Positions 49,538 to 61,695 of a stretch of DNA of 64,000 bases are shown in pieces; position 1 is the stretch's first letter, and each line of letters starts with the position of its first letter. The notes under the pieces were generated by a model that was given only the letters and a program-made list of their open reading frames with translations, did no database searches and was not told the origin of the DNA. The stretch lies in assembly GCA_032209605.1 (NCBI GenBank), contig JASFXZ010000007.1, positions 23,992,264-24,056,263 on the forward strand. The letters are read 5' to 3'. A program made the position numbers and the translations under genes. The DNA is from Mactromeris polynyma. Lineage: Eukaryota > Mollusca > Bivalvia > Venerida > Mactridae.

Positions 49538-50263
49538 ATGACTGTGAGAAAATACATTATCAAAATAAGTGGAATATTTATATATCACTCTATGTTATTT
49601 TGATAGTAGGATACAAGCAAAGAGACGAAATGAATTTAAACACAAGGGAACTACTATCAACAACTATTTCGTATTTCTCCTGAATAATGTCACGCATTTT
49701 TCTTGATTTCAGCGGAGAAAAATGAGTTTTTTTGGCAGATATTCTTGTGCTAAATGTAAAAAATGATTTTGATATCAAATTTCTTTAAGAATAAATAGGA
49801 CAGGCAATTTTGAATTGGTGATTTGTGATGACAACCTATTGGTAATGCTGTACTTTTTATTAAGCACTGTTATAATGAAAATGGAAATGACAATGGTAAC
49901 AACGTAGTGGTAATTTCAGCATGTTTTGTATTGTGTGAAGCCGTTATCTAAATCAACAAATAAATTATAACAATGCATTTGGTTTGCAATTTCTCACGTA
50001 CAGTAAATGCAATTGTATATAACACAAGTTTTACAGAAAAAATTCTAACGTTTGAATGGCAAAGTATCATTTTACATCATTACAATGTACTATAATCATT
50101 GCTCCCAATTTTACCCATAACGTATGTTTGTGTTCCTTTTGACTTTGGTAGCTTTTTGATTGTTGATGTTTAGAGTTTTCATGTCTACCTATAGCTTTAG
50201 TGAGAATATGCTCTTCATACCAATGTCCTATTTCCTACACTAACATTGCTTCATACTTTATAA

Positions 50264-50517
50264 AGACCGCGGCCGTGGTCCAGTGGTTTAGTGCGCTGAA
50301 CTTGTAACCCGGCGATCCGGGTTCGATTCCCGGTCGCGGCAGGTCATACCCTTCCATGAAAAATTGATAAAAATGTCGATATTCCTCCTCATGTGGAGAA
50401 GTTGCCGGCTCCTTGTGGAAGAGTAAGTTAGTACTGGTTAGATTTCAGTCCAGGAAAAACTGGTTAGGTGAACCGGCCGCCGTATATAACTGAAATATCG
50501 TTGAGATGAAACAAACA
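50264..50517 (+). mobile_element. tRNA-derived SINE with 13-bp target duplication
   Basis: The head carries box A (TGGTCCAGTGG, 50,276-50,286) and a perfect box B (GGTTCGATTCC, 50,320-50,330) with a complete CCGGG/CCCGG T stem. The anticodon loop CTTGTAA reads TGT, threonine-like, but the anticodon stem is damaged. A tRNA-unrelated body follows, ending near ATAACTGAAATATCGTTGAG, a tail type common in mollusc SINEs as I recall. TCATACTTTATAA flanks it at 50,251-50,263 and 50,518-50,530. Copy B has the uninterrupted target near 63,010. RNA polymerase III would transcribe it from the internal boxes, and a partner LINE would supply reverse transcriptase. Confidence 0.92.
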
Positions 50518-50837
50518 TCATACTTTATAAGTAGTAAAGTTTGCGAGGTGGTAACAATTTACATAGCGTACATTTCCACTTCCACTGAAGTATATTTTTC
50601 TACGCACCGTGTAGCCAGTTCATGGAGTCACATCTAAAGCATTCCAACTTTGTGAGACTTTGATGAAATTAAGAAATTGATAATTTTACGATGTGTAGAT
50701 ATCATAAACAAACTGATTTCAGCTATTCGCAAACTTTCGGCACGCGATATACTCCACTTATACAGTAAGTTATAATGTCAATTAAAGAATACATGTATCG
50801 ATATTATTCACAGAAAACGACAAGCTATGGCATTTTT

Positions 50838-50915
50838 TGTATAATAATAATAACGACTTTATTTAAAGAGGCAACACAGTTGGGCCAGCCCAGTCTTCCC
50901 TGTGAGCCTCTATGA
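50838..50915 (-). repeat. Probable non-LTR element 3' end (copy A)
   Basis: On the minus strand the sequence reads GAGGCTCACAGGG, then GCCTCTTTAAATAAAGTCG, then ATT repeats. An AATAAAG followed by a simple ATT tail is the usual 3' end of many invertebrate LINEs and their SINEs. The 5' limit is unknown. Confidence 0.45.
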
Positions 50916-51393
50916 AATATACATGTTTACAACATAATGCTACACAAACCAATATAATAGGCAGGTATAGATACACAAACAATTAAAATTTTACCTGAAA
51001 AAAAACAACAACAAAAAAACAATGTATGAGATTATACATAAATATATAACAATATAACAATAGACATGACACTATTTACAATGTATAAGTTATATATAGA
51101 GCAATGCCAATCAGATTTCATGACAGAGGAACTTGATATAAAATCGACATCACTGAAGCGGTCATTCTCGACATTCGAATATCATTTATGCATAATAATA
51201 ATAAAAAATCGCACAGCAAGCTAAATTAATTTCTCACTTGTTTGACAATGTTTTGAACGTTTAGAATCAACCTCACTCACGCGGAATTGTGGTCTTAAGT
51301 TATCTGAGTGTTAATAACGTGTTCACACACGAAACAGGACCTTCCACGCGAATCATTAGGGAACAAAATAAATTGAAGGCAATAATGGGAAGT

Positions 51394-53532
51394 AGCAACA
51401 ATTAAGATTAACGGAACGGGAAATAGGGAATAAAAAACCCTAAAATTGATAATAAATAATAATTGATAATATAAAAACAACTAAATTAAAGAATAATATG
51501 GGGAAACACGGGACTGCAAAATTATGAAACTGGACAGGAAACTCGGCAATTTAACATTTTAAACACCCTTGGAACATTGTAGTAACTGACAAGTGGACGG
51601 TACGTAGCCGGACATGGCCATTATGCATATGATTTACCTGTCTATGTGGTTCATAACACATCGAGCTGTATGCGCCCACCATGTGACATGAAACCCGCTG
51701 ACAGGTCTTTCCTACACGGAAATACCCAGTATAGCTCAAATTCGCTATTCCTTCATTATCGTGTTTACCTAAATGCCGATTGTAGGGGTATAACAAGTGT
51801 ATACAACCTATTTACAGCGAGTTAAAATGACATCACATGATTTAAACAACCTGCCCACCCTATACCCAATATAATGGATACATCGATAATGAAAGCCTTT
51901 TCAAATTGGGTTTATACTTGGTCGATATCCTATTATTTACCTCTATGTGCCTTAAGGGGATATGATACAAATGTTTGCTTTTTGTGTGACAAATTGTGTG
52001 ATGCCTAGCAATGATTGATATGATAACATCCTCGACGATTCTATTGGGAAACATGAACCATATATATCCAACCATATATATTATATGTATTGGAATATCT
52101 GAATGTTAGGCAATAAATATCGGCATTGAGTTGGACGAGGTACGATTATAGACACCGATGCTCTTTTTTAGCAAACCATTATGATCATAAATATGATAAA
52201 CATAAATTGTGTTGTATTTCTGCCGATTGATTAATAATAAAATAAGTGATTTCATGTCTCTTATAGATTCAGAAGTAAACGCAGAATTGACGTAATGTCT
52301 GCGTCTTTTGATCGTTCGAACTTCGTACTGTGTACATTTAGTTTGCTATTAACAGTGAACATAGAAGCACAGCAGACATGAACTAACGTACATACATACA
52401 TATTAACAATTACAATTAAGGGAATTCAGCATGAGTTAAGCATAGTGACATGGGTTTCCAGTAAAGATCAGAATGTGGCTTTTATCAGGTTTAAATACAT
52501 TTTCTCGATAAATGCTCAAACATTAGTTCATTGGTTTCATGCAGAAAACTTACAAATACATGTATATGTTTTCAGCGCTGAATGTTTGCTTCATATGTAT
52601 CCTTAATTAAAGAATCGTGGTGTTAGATAAAGACTTAATGTGATAAACATGATATACATTCATTATGTCTTATACCAATATTTCCCGCCCTCTTGCCAAT
52701 GTTGAACGCATTAATTACGCTGTATAATATGGTAGTTATTTTTGTAAGTGCCTAAATTGTAACCACGGGAGTGATACATTACTCTTATACCTTCATCTTA
52801 ATTTAGACGGCTCCAGTGCACTAATGAACAGCACCAGTTCTATCGATAAAATAAATGCGTCATTGGCGTTCATAAATCCGTTAATTATGCACTGTCAATC
52901 GACTAATTATAAATCATAAACGCGCTAATTACCCTTAAAGTTTTCATTTCGTTTTTGTTCTTTATCTGTGAATAATGTATTATAAATTACAGTTAATATA
53001 GATGATTGCAATATTCTCAGTAAGCGCCACGTTGCAGTACCATATGAATGTGTGTTTTTACAATTCGACTTTAATAAATGATTTTGAGACTGTATAACCC
53101 CCAGTATTTTTAGCTGACAGTTCCAAGGCTGTAATTCGCTATATGATTGTTGTTTCTGTTTGTGTCATGAATGTGTTTTGTATTTCCATTTCCCCAGTGC
53201 AATTCTGTCACTTTATACAGTGTTCAGATTGTTTCCTGCCCATTTTTGGCCTATTGCGGCCAGTTGTCTTGACTTGTCCTGTGATCTTTTCCATCCATTA
53301 ATTCCCCCCTCCACCTCCCTTCACTGTCCACTTTTATTCTCCTAGTTATTTCTTGTGGTCTGCCGGGCCATTACTTGTGCCTCTGTTCCTTAATATGTGT
53401 ACCATTTGGCCCTTAAGTGCCTTATGTTTTGTTGATTTATGTTTTTCCGGAGGTCTGCATGGGGAGGCACTGTCTTGTTTATGTGGCGTTCCCTGTAGTT
53501 ACGTATTCTCTCTATTGTATGACCTTTATACC
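51394..53532. other. Spacer, first part: no gene recognised
   Basis: AT-rich with stops in all frames up to about 53,100. From 53,150 the + strand turns T/C-rich and reads open in short stretches. That skew resembles old LINE 3' sequence but no domain is visible. The first part may still belong to copy A beyond the window limit of its partner. Confidence 0.45.
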
Positions 53533-53700
53533 GTGGCATAGAGGTGACATGTTTGAAACTATACTTATCTCGTGGCCACGACTTGGTATATCGTAGGAAC
53601 GAGTTAGTAAGTCGTAGCCATGAGATAACTGTGTCGTGGGAACGTGATAGTCAAGTCGTGGCCACGACATACTAAGTCACACATGTTACATCTATGCCCC
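53533..53700. mobile_element. 168-bp TIR element with internal CGTGGCCACG palindromes
   Basis: Ends GGCATAGAGGTGACATGT and ACATGTTACATCTATGCC pair with three mismatches over 18 bases. Inside, TCGTGGCCACGA-type palindromes and degenerate versions (TCGTAGCCATGA, TCGTGGGAACGT) recur about every 30 bases. No frame. Confidence 0.75.
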
Positions 53701-53860
53701 GATGGCTATGTAATTGTTGCAAACTGCCCATATTACATTTCAATTAGCAAACGACTTTCTGCAAGTTTGATATTGACGTGTTTGTGAATTGAAAGTAGGT
53801 GTATGTAGACATCGCAACGAAAGAATGAATGGTATTTGCCTTTAAATAAAATTCTGACAA

Positions 53861-53910
53861 GTCTGAGAAGTGTAGCACGCTACCAATTGAGCTAGTCGGG
53901 TGCGCTAGAT
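53861..53910 (-). repeat. tRNA-like 5' fragment
   Basis: On the minus strand it contains a consensus box A, TAGCTCAATTGG, in a tRNA-like D-arm setting followed by TAGCGTGCTACAC. No box B follows. It is a truncated tRNA or SINE head. Confidence 0.5.
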
Positions 53911-55077
53911 GTTCTTATTATCGTTTTGATATCGGACATATGTGGAATGGCATTAGGAGTCATACAGGTTGTTCACGCTTGTTCAATATCAGAAAGCGCA
54001 ACATTCATGTGATTATGCATAGCATTCATCGAAGACAGTTAAATGTCTTATTCTTTGCAAAGTATGTCAAAACATGAATATATAGATAAAACAGATTAAT
54101 AGATAATTTATCTATTTTCAGTAGGCTGACCATGAGGACAAATCTAGCATGACGATATTGTGTCGCTTTAGCTATTGTTATTGTTTACAAGTATGTCTTA
54201 ATCATGTCTCTTTGTGTTTTGTGGTGACACCGAGCCTTTGTATGTGGCATTTCGTCTTCGGCTTCATCCTTCATTTTTATTTTACCTTTGTACTACAGAA
54301 GAGGTACTCGACAAATGGGATGGGACATATTAAATTGAGGATGACCACTCATTCAATGTCTCATCTAAACGTCCTGCGTATTTTTATTGCTTTCAATAGG
54401 AAACATAGTGTAGATTTGTCGCTTTTTCTAGAATAAATTACATAACTATATTCCCTAAAGTAATGTACAGTATTGAAGTTTTTCTCAGTGTAACATAATA
54501 TAATATAGTTTGAAATAGGTCAAACATGATCCATATTCAAAGCATGCAATTAATCGTTGCTATTCATTTTCTACTTGTAATGTACAAGCTATTTTTGATG
54601 TTCTCTCCACATCATTTTAATTGTAAATAACCTTTATCCCCTCGTTTAATTTCACAAATTGTGTCTCTATTCAACTTGAGTCAAACTAGGTTGTTACCCG
54701 GATCGTGTTTCACCACTGACCCTTCAAAAGTAGTACTCCTATATTCACCCGTCATGCATGCATGTGTCTTGTGTTCTGTTTTTCGATGTATTTGTTATTT
54801 TCATTTGTCCCAGGACTTTTGGCGTGGATGTGCACCTTGTATCTGCATTTCATACTTCGGTTTTAAATTTTGGCATCTAGAGCAAACTATTGCGCTTAAT
54901 TAAATATAAAAAAAATAAACCATATGCAAACTGATTATGCTCTTTCCAAAAATAAGTGTCTTCGGAAATGATAAATGTGACTCATTTCAATTTTACGTTA
55001 GAAATAATAAACCCTACGAATGTATTCATAACATCTGCCATGGCCACCGCTTGCCTAACAATGGACATTACCTTATT
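53911..55077. other. Spacer, second part: old repeat fragments
   Basis: The stretch at about 54,715-54,850 (TTCAAAAGTAGTACTCCTAT then TTCACCCGTCATG) resembles 13,115-13,165 in array copy 1 (TTCAAATGTGGAACTCCTAT, TTCACCCTTCGTG) and its duplicates. The region 54,149-54,300 is T-rich and open on the + strand but unrecognised. Confidence 0.4.
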
Positions 55078-55165
55078 ACTAGGGATGTCAACGAATGGCA
55101 ATTTTGGTATTCGAACATTCGGTCAACCTTCCGAACGAATATTCGAACATTCGGCCTTCATCCAT
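55078..55165. mobile_element. Possible hAT-type fragment
   Basis: TAGGGATGTCAACGAATG followed by repeated ATTCGAACATTCGG motifs in both orientations. Strings of this kind recur in non-autonomous hAT elements of many animals. No matching right end was found, so this is tentative. Confidence 0.35.
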
Positions 55166-55433
55166 TACGAACGGCACCAATTATTAGTTTATCATCACTA
55201 TTTCTGCTTGCACACATACATACTAGTAGTTTTTAGTTTGTGCATGATTTTTAGAAATGCTTTGTTACCGGCAATATTAAAACTTTAGTCATGCTGTTTG
55301 CAAATTGTTAACGAAAGTGAAAGTAAATCTGTCATTGTATTCCGATCAAATCAAACTTATTAATTAATTGTCATGCCAAACTGTATGTTGGATGCGAGTT
55401 ACATGTTATGTTGTATTTTTCTTATTTACTAGC

Positions 55434-56039
55434 GAATAAACATCTGAACTAACAACTAATAGCTGTGTATTCATTCCATCATATCCGAACTCACATCTAA
55501 CTTCTGGCTTTAATTTTTCGAATAAACATCTGAACTAACAACTACTAGCTGTGTATTCGCTACATCATAATATTATGCGAATAAACATCTGAACTAACAA
55601 CCAATAGCTGTCTATTCGCTGCATCATATGCGAATAAACATTTGAACTAACAACTCAAAGCTGGGTATTCGCTACATCAAATCCGAACTCACATCTAACG
55701 TCTAGCTATGTTTTTTTGAATAAACATCTGAACTAACAACTACAAGCTGTGTATTAGCCGCATCATATGCGAATAAACATTTGAACTAACAACTAATAGC
55801 TGTGTATTCATTTCATCACATCCGAACTCACATATAACTTCTTGCTTTATTTTGTTCAAATAAACCTCTGAACTAACAACTACTAGCTGTGTATTCGCCG
55901 CATCATATCCGAATAAACGTCTGAACTAACAACTAACAGCTGTGTATTCATTCCATCATATCCGAACTCACATCTAACTTTTGGCTATGTTTTTCGAATA
56001 AACATCTCGACTGACAACTAATAGCTGTGTATTCGGGAA
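55434..56039. repeat. GAATAAACATCTGAAC minisatellite, nine units (copy B)
   Basis: Nine units beginning GAATAAACATCTGAACTAAC (with small changes) and containing AGCTGTGTATTC. Two unit lengths alternate irregularly: about 52 bases, and about 87 when an extra TCCGAACTCACATCTAAC segment follows. Copy A has two units. Confidence 0.92.
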
Positions 56040-56684
56040 CGAACCACATTAATAACTAATAACTAACAGACCTATATCAAATCGTCATTACATAACAATA
56101 CGATAAATGTTTTTTTCCTGTCACTTACTGTAATTTCGACCCGATAACAGGGTGCCTGATATCTTTCGGACTTTTTTTAGTACAGTATCGCAATGATAAT
56201 TTTTTCCGGACTTACTTAAACAATGGATTTTTTCAATTGGATACTATCAACCCTTTTCATCTTTTTTTGTATAATGCATACAATAAAATGTTTTTCGACT
56301 CAATCCAATTTTCTTTGTTCTGTCAGTAAAACGTGAAAATGCCATAATAAATTCGTCGGCGCTATCAGGAGAACTATATACTGGTCTTTGACACAACTTG
56401 AAATAACTGCAGACGGGTTAGCTATGTCACAAACAGTTACGACAAATCATGCTACAATATCAGATCTCTAGATAACGCGGCATCACTAAACCAATAAACA
56501 CATTGCAGAACACTCAACCACGATGAATATAAACTAATTATTGCTGTGAGGAATCGGTCGGGAGTGTCTATAGGTTTTGCTCTGTGCATAAATAAAATTG
56601 TATGTATATTTTCAAAACAAACAATAAATGAATGAATAGCCGCCATTGATCAAACTTAATACAAGTATACAGATTAATGATTTT

Positions 56685-56922
56685 TATACTCAGTACATTT
56701 AAAAACGCACAAAACTGAGTTTCGTAAGTTATGTAGATTTACATAGGGATACAGGGAACTAACTGTGCATTGTATTATTTTATGTTTATGCAACATATAC
56801 GATATATTTCATTACAAATATTGGGTATTTCCATATATTATAAGTTTCAAAATGCATTAAAATGACGCTTTACAAACATTCCGCAGGTCTGAAACTGTAC
56901 GTTTTTAAATGTACGGAGTATA
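56685..56922. mobile_element. 238-bp TIR element (copy B)
   Basis: Same insertion and length as 44,937-45,174; the right TIR has one change (GTACGGAGTATA). Confidence 0.85.
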
Positions 56923-58724
56923 ATATTATATTGTTAAATAACAGCATTGTGACTATAGTAGTATTAAGCAATTTTATCATTAATATTACACGCAGATTGA
57001 TTAATTCGCAGTACAAGTATTTTTTTCGAGAATTATATTTCCAAAATACTAGGATATCATATGAAACAAAATCACTACATACTAATTTCTTGTTTCGAGA
57101 CTTTGCACTGAATGAAGGAAGAGAGCAAAAAGTCATTTCATAATGCAATAAAACAAAATCATTACTTAACAGAGAAATAGGGAAACAATTGAAAGCGACA
57201 AAGAGGGAAAATTGCACGATTTCAATCAATGTATACACTGTAATGATAAGGGAAATAGCTGCAGCAACAAAACAAGTGTATCTTGGTGATATTCTATACA
57301 GATTAAATGACGAATGAAAACCGGCAACACTGACAGCCCGGTGATGTCGTAAAATTACAAAATATTGATTACATCGTGCTTCCTTCTCTTAACGGTGCTT
57401 ACCCAATATTGTTATGAATGTTCTCAATGATTCACAAGCATGAAAGGCGTAATAAATAGTATCTACTATAGACAACTGATGTACGCAGTCTGTGGGTCAT
57501 GAATCAAACCTGATGATAAAGAACGTAGGAGAATGTAGGAACGAAATGTACTGATGGTGCATTGTGGGTATTACTGCTGTAATATACGACTATAAATTTA
57601 CGTTTAAAGCGGCGACTCACGTTTTATTTAATACATGTATGCATAAGGTTGTATTTACATACTGATATTTGAGAAGGAATGAAATTCTATCGGATGAATT
57701 TTATATACTATGTATCTATAATTTGATATGATTGGCAGTAACTGAGGCATTGAACTCCCAACGTTCTACGAAGATACGTTGATGTTATAAAAGAATGTTA
57801 GGCATAATATGTTGAATGTGACAGAAACTACGAATGAACAAAGTGTTTTTATGTAATTACACCTATTGTCATTCCAAGCTAAACGATAAATAAAAAATCA
57901 TCTCCGATTTTTTAAATCCCTATTTTCTTTTTGATGGCTATAATCCGCTACTTTCGGTCTAGAAACACGTAATTATCAAACTCTTCTTTTAAAATGGTAT
58001 GCAATTTGGTAGGTTTGAAACTACCATGTATCCATCAGAGAAGAGAAAAAGTGTCAGTCCGCTAAATGCTTCAAATTATTCAACCAATGGAAATGACTGA
58101 TGACCCAAAATCAGTGTTCTATTGGGCCGGACCGAATTTGACCATCTCCTTTGTGAACATTGAAATGTTGTTTTCCATTCCATATCACATTGTATTGCAA
58201 AGCTGAAAAGTCTTAAGTCGTATTCTGAAATTCTAAAAAAATGTTACATACCGTTAGGTGACCTAATATAGTCTCGGAAACAGATTCAAAAGAGTAAGAA
58301 GTCAATAAGTGTCCAAAGTGGATTTTCACTACTGTCTGCAGATTTCATAGTAACATACATTTTAATACTAGACATTAACTAAGAATTGGGAATCACGAAT
58401 TCATAATGTATTGGAATAATGAGAGTTATGCACTCGAGGTCTCGTTCGTTATCTAACATCAGACATAAAAGATGTTAACATATCTATCCATCAAATCGTA
58501 CGTCGTTTGGAAGTGGATAAGTTTTATGTAAATAAAAGTACACGTTCATTATTAAACAAGGCTATTATTATCGAAGAAGCATTCTGTTTTTGACCAGTCT
58601 TTTATTTGCATTTTTTAAACAAACATTTCTGCAAAACATGAATATATATTTTACTAGACAGTGCGAGCAATACACCGACCCATTATATTGTTACGATGTT
58701 ACATTGTGACGTGGCTTATCATTG

Positions 58725-59650
58725 TTGAGATATAATCGAAATTCTGCGAATAGACGTCACATACGATGCCATACGATATCGTACATTACCAAACGTCACG
58801 GTAAGGGAATAAACGTATAATATCTACTACTGTAAATGGCGACTTTCACAGTCCTGTTCGTTTTGTTTTATACACGTCCCATTCGTTGTTTTATACCCGT
58901 CCCATTCGTTGTTTTATACCCGTCCAATTCGTTGTTTTATACCCGTTCCATTCGTTGTTTTATACCCGTCCCATTCGTTGTTTTATACTCGTCCCATTCA
59001 TTGTTTTATACCCGTCCCATTCATTGTTTTATACCCGTCCCATTCGTTGTTTTATACCCGTCCCATTCATTGTTTTATACCCGTCCCATTCGTTGTTTTA
59101 TACCCGCACCATTCATTGTTTTATACCCGTCCCATTCATTGTTTTATACCCGCACCATTCTTTGTTTTATACCCGTTACATTCGTTGTTTTATACCCGTC
59201 CCATTCGTTGTTTTATACCCGTCCCATTCATTGTTTTATACCCGTCCCATTCGTTGTTTTATACCCGTCCCATTCATTGTTTTATACCCGTCCCATTCAT
59301 TGTTTTATACCCGCACCATTCTTTGTTTTATACCGTCCCATTCATTGTTTTATACCCGTCCCATTCGTTGTTTTATACCCGTTACATTCGTTGTTTTATA
59401 CCCGTCCCATTCGTTGTTTTATTGTGCTCAAGGGATCCGAGTAGGAAGGCTCTGTTTAGTGAATGCCTTTTCTTTTATGATGTCAACTGTAAGAAATACT
59501 GTATATATGTAGTTATTTTCGTGAAAATCGTGACTCACGAAGGAGTTCATATATACAACTTTTATTCATTCAATTGACATTTACTGTGCTATTGTATAAT
59601 GCTTTTAAAGTTTTTTTTTTTTAAATTTGAAATATTTTATTTGAGTGTCT
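58725..59650. other. Copy-B-specific segment holding the 23-bp satellite
   Basis: Copy A passes straight from TTATCATTG to ATATGTAAAA where copy B has about 930 extra bases. The left part has overlapping palindromes around ACGATATCGTAC. No TIRs were found at the edges, so insertion in B or loss from A are both possible. Confidence 0.75.
58866..59416 (+). repeat. 23-bp satellite, 24 units
   Basis: Twenty-four units of TTTTATACCCGTCCCATTCG plus TTG; one unit is 22 bases. Variants (GCACC, GTTAC, CATTCATTG) recur in short runs, for example CATTCATTG followed by GCACC-CTTTG at units 12-13 and 19-20, a sign of local duplication. Since 23 is not a multiple of three and the unit has no stop in any forward frame, all three forward frames stay open for over 180 codons. 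These frames are a by-product of the repeat. Confidence 0.97.
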
Positions 59651-61263
59651 GTCGATATGTAAAAAATAATTATTGTCAGACATCCTGATGTTAATTTACA
59701 ATCGATTGTTTGTGCGTATGCGTGTGTAAATGCTTGTTGTTTGTGCGTGTGTTTTGGTTTGTTTATCTTGTTAATAGAAGGTCATATTGTAAATAAGATG
59801 TACAAATTTATTGTTAATCTTAATATGTTAACTTCCGTAAATAAATAATTTATTATATTTATATTATAATCAAAAAAACCTCAGGAATCGACGAGCGAAA
59901 GTGTTGGAGAATCGTTGAAATGAGTGTATTGTTAAATTGGATAGTCACGTAAAAATATAATTGTCTTTTGTAAACGAGGACATTTTCTCTGGGTGATATT
60001 TTTGCGATTTCCTTAAATTTAGGAAATTCGCAAACATTTCCACGTCGCAGACTTTACCATGCATACGGTATATATTCTGGAAATACGCCAATGTTGTCAA
60101 AAATGTGGAACTTCAAACTGTTTTAGCAGCAGAAATTAAAATCAATTCTCATACATCTTTTCAATGTAAATTATAGACAGACATTAGAAATGAGAAATCG
60201 ATACTAATTTTCCTTGTCATAGCCGTACATTTGTCATTTAAATTTAAAGACAAATCGAGAATTAAAATATCAATCCCAATTAAGATACTGTAACTCTAAG
60301 AAATGGCATTAACCAGTTTTTAGCAGTACACATAACCCAGACTTTAACAATTTTACTGATGACGAAAATCTTAAATGTGTACTTACAAATCAGACAGTTA
60401 TTAGCATTTGTGCCAAAACCTGTCGGGATATTTTAACATTGACCTCTGTAAATAATGTACAAATCATTTTACAGTTATTGTGTGATAAGTTTTATTTTCA
60501 TACAAGAAGCAGCTGTTAATAAGTTCATCTACTGTCTGACCGGAGTGATAGTTGATTTCTTAAGTCATGCTTTAAGTGTTCATTATTACCGGTTTCAAAT
60601 TCATTTTTTTTATAAACATCATTTAATTCGTTTTTACAATAAAGATTAACGACTGCTCCTTGGTTTTATATGTGTTGATAATGTGTACGTGCAATATATA
60701 TATATTGTATGTCATAACATTATGATTCTAAAGATTCTATCAAAATATATGTTACGTAATGATTTTGAGAAATTGACATGTTAATGTTAACAGACATACT
60801 CTAAAACATTGTATCGTAACTGCAAAACCCGAGTCCGATACGCGTATTCCCAATGCTGGCGCTAACTCGGTGCGTAGATCAGAATAGAAAATACCGGTAT
60901 CGGTCGCTGGAATTTGTGGTTTTGGTAAAAAAGTTAGAAATGTGACAATGCAGCGTTGTAGATTACTTCTGTATGAAGTAAATTACCATCAATTTTATAT
61001 GTACCTTAAAGAGCTAAATCATTATTACAATGTTTAAATAATGTAAGCGTTTAATTGTAATGTCTCTAATAAGTCAATTTGAGAGGTAATATACTTGCTT
61101 TACGTTATAATTATTGTAGTTAGTAATATGTAAAATGTATATTAATGAGCCAAAAATACATAAATAATATAAAATAAATAAGATAATATAATATGAGTGC
61201 AAAAGTAGAGTATGACATGCCGCGAACACAGCCTTCCCCAAAGCACGAGAGAGCGTGACAATA

Positions 61264-61424
61264 CAGTATAACCTCCATAATAAGACCACCTTTGGGACGC
61301 TTGAAAACTGATCTTAATATTGACGTTGAATAAAGAGCAAAACAATGAATATGGACTTACAAATTGTGTTCTTAATTTTACAGTGGTCTTATTATTGAGG
61401 TGGTCTTTAAGTAGGGTTTTACTG
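61264..61424. mobile_element. CAGTAAAACCTC-family MITE (copy B)
   Basis: 161 bases, left end CAGTATAACCTC and right end AGGGTTTTACTG with TA on each side; the same insertion as 48,903 in copy A. Confidence 0.87.
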
Positions 61425-61695
61425 TATTTACATATATCTACACAAGTGCAAAGGCAAAGCGATACAGACACAAATGGGTGAACGTGGCAGTACCGTCTGA
61501 GATAGGTCACTGACTTGTTCTTTAACAAGTGTATAATCTGCCTATAAATTGGAAACTATATGCAGTACTTGTTAACAGAAAATAAATAAAACATTGAGGT
61601 TTCAGTCATGAAACACCCGCGCTTTTTTAAACGATGTCTTGAAATTGAACACGTTGTTATAACTTTATGTTTGCATTTTTATAAAGTTAATTTCA

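Larger units (their letters stand above)
44090..51393. repeat. Tandem duplication, copy A
   Basis: From ACATGTTATGTTGTATTTTTC onward this matches 55,401-64,000 in order and orientation. Sequence match is high, interrupted by indels and copy-specific insertions. Copy A may run on past 51,393, but its partner reaches the window edge. Short frames shared by the copies are broken in one or the other, arguing against coding. Confidence 0.93.

Noticed and set aside
50264..50345. A working tRNA gene
   Set aside because: The anticodon stem is damaged and the tRNA head is fused to a SINE body with target duplication.
53160..53541. Two consecutive coding exons on the + strand
   Set aside because: The frames are rich in Cys, Phe and Leu from T/C-skewed sequence, no domain or splice pattern is evident, and it resembles old LINE untranslated sequence.
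56870..57238. 122-residue minus-strand frame in copy B
   Set aside because: A one-base indel in copy A (TTATTTTCGAG versus TTGTTTCGAG) breaks it, and the content is typical of AT-rich chance frames.
58836..59577. A repetitive secreted or structural protein of about 200-220 residues
   Set aside because: All three forward frames are open with the same repeat, which follows from a stop-free 23-bp unit, and copy A lacks the segment entirely.
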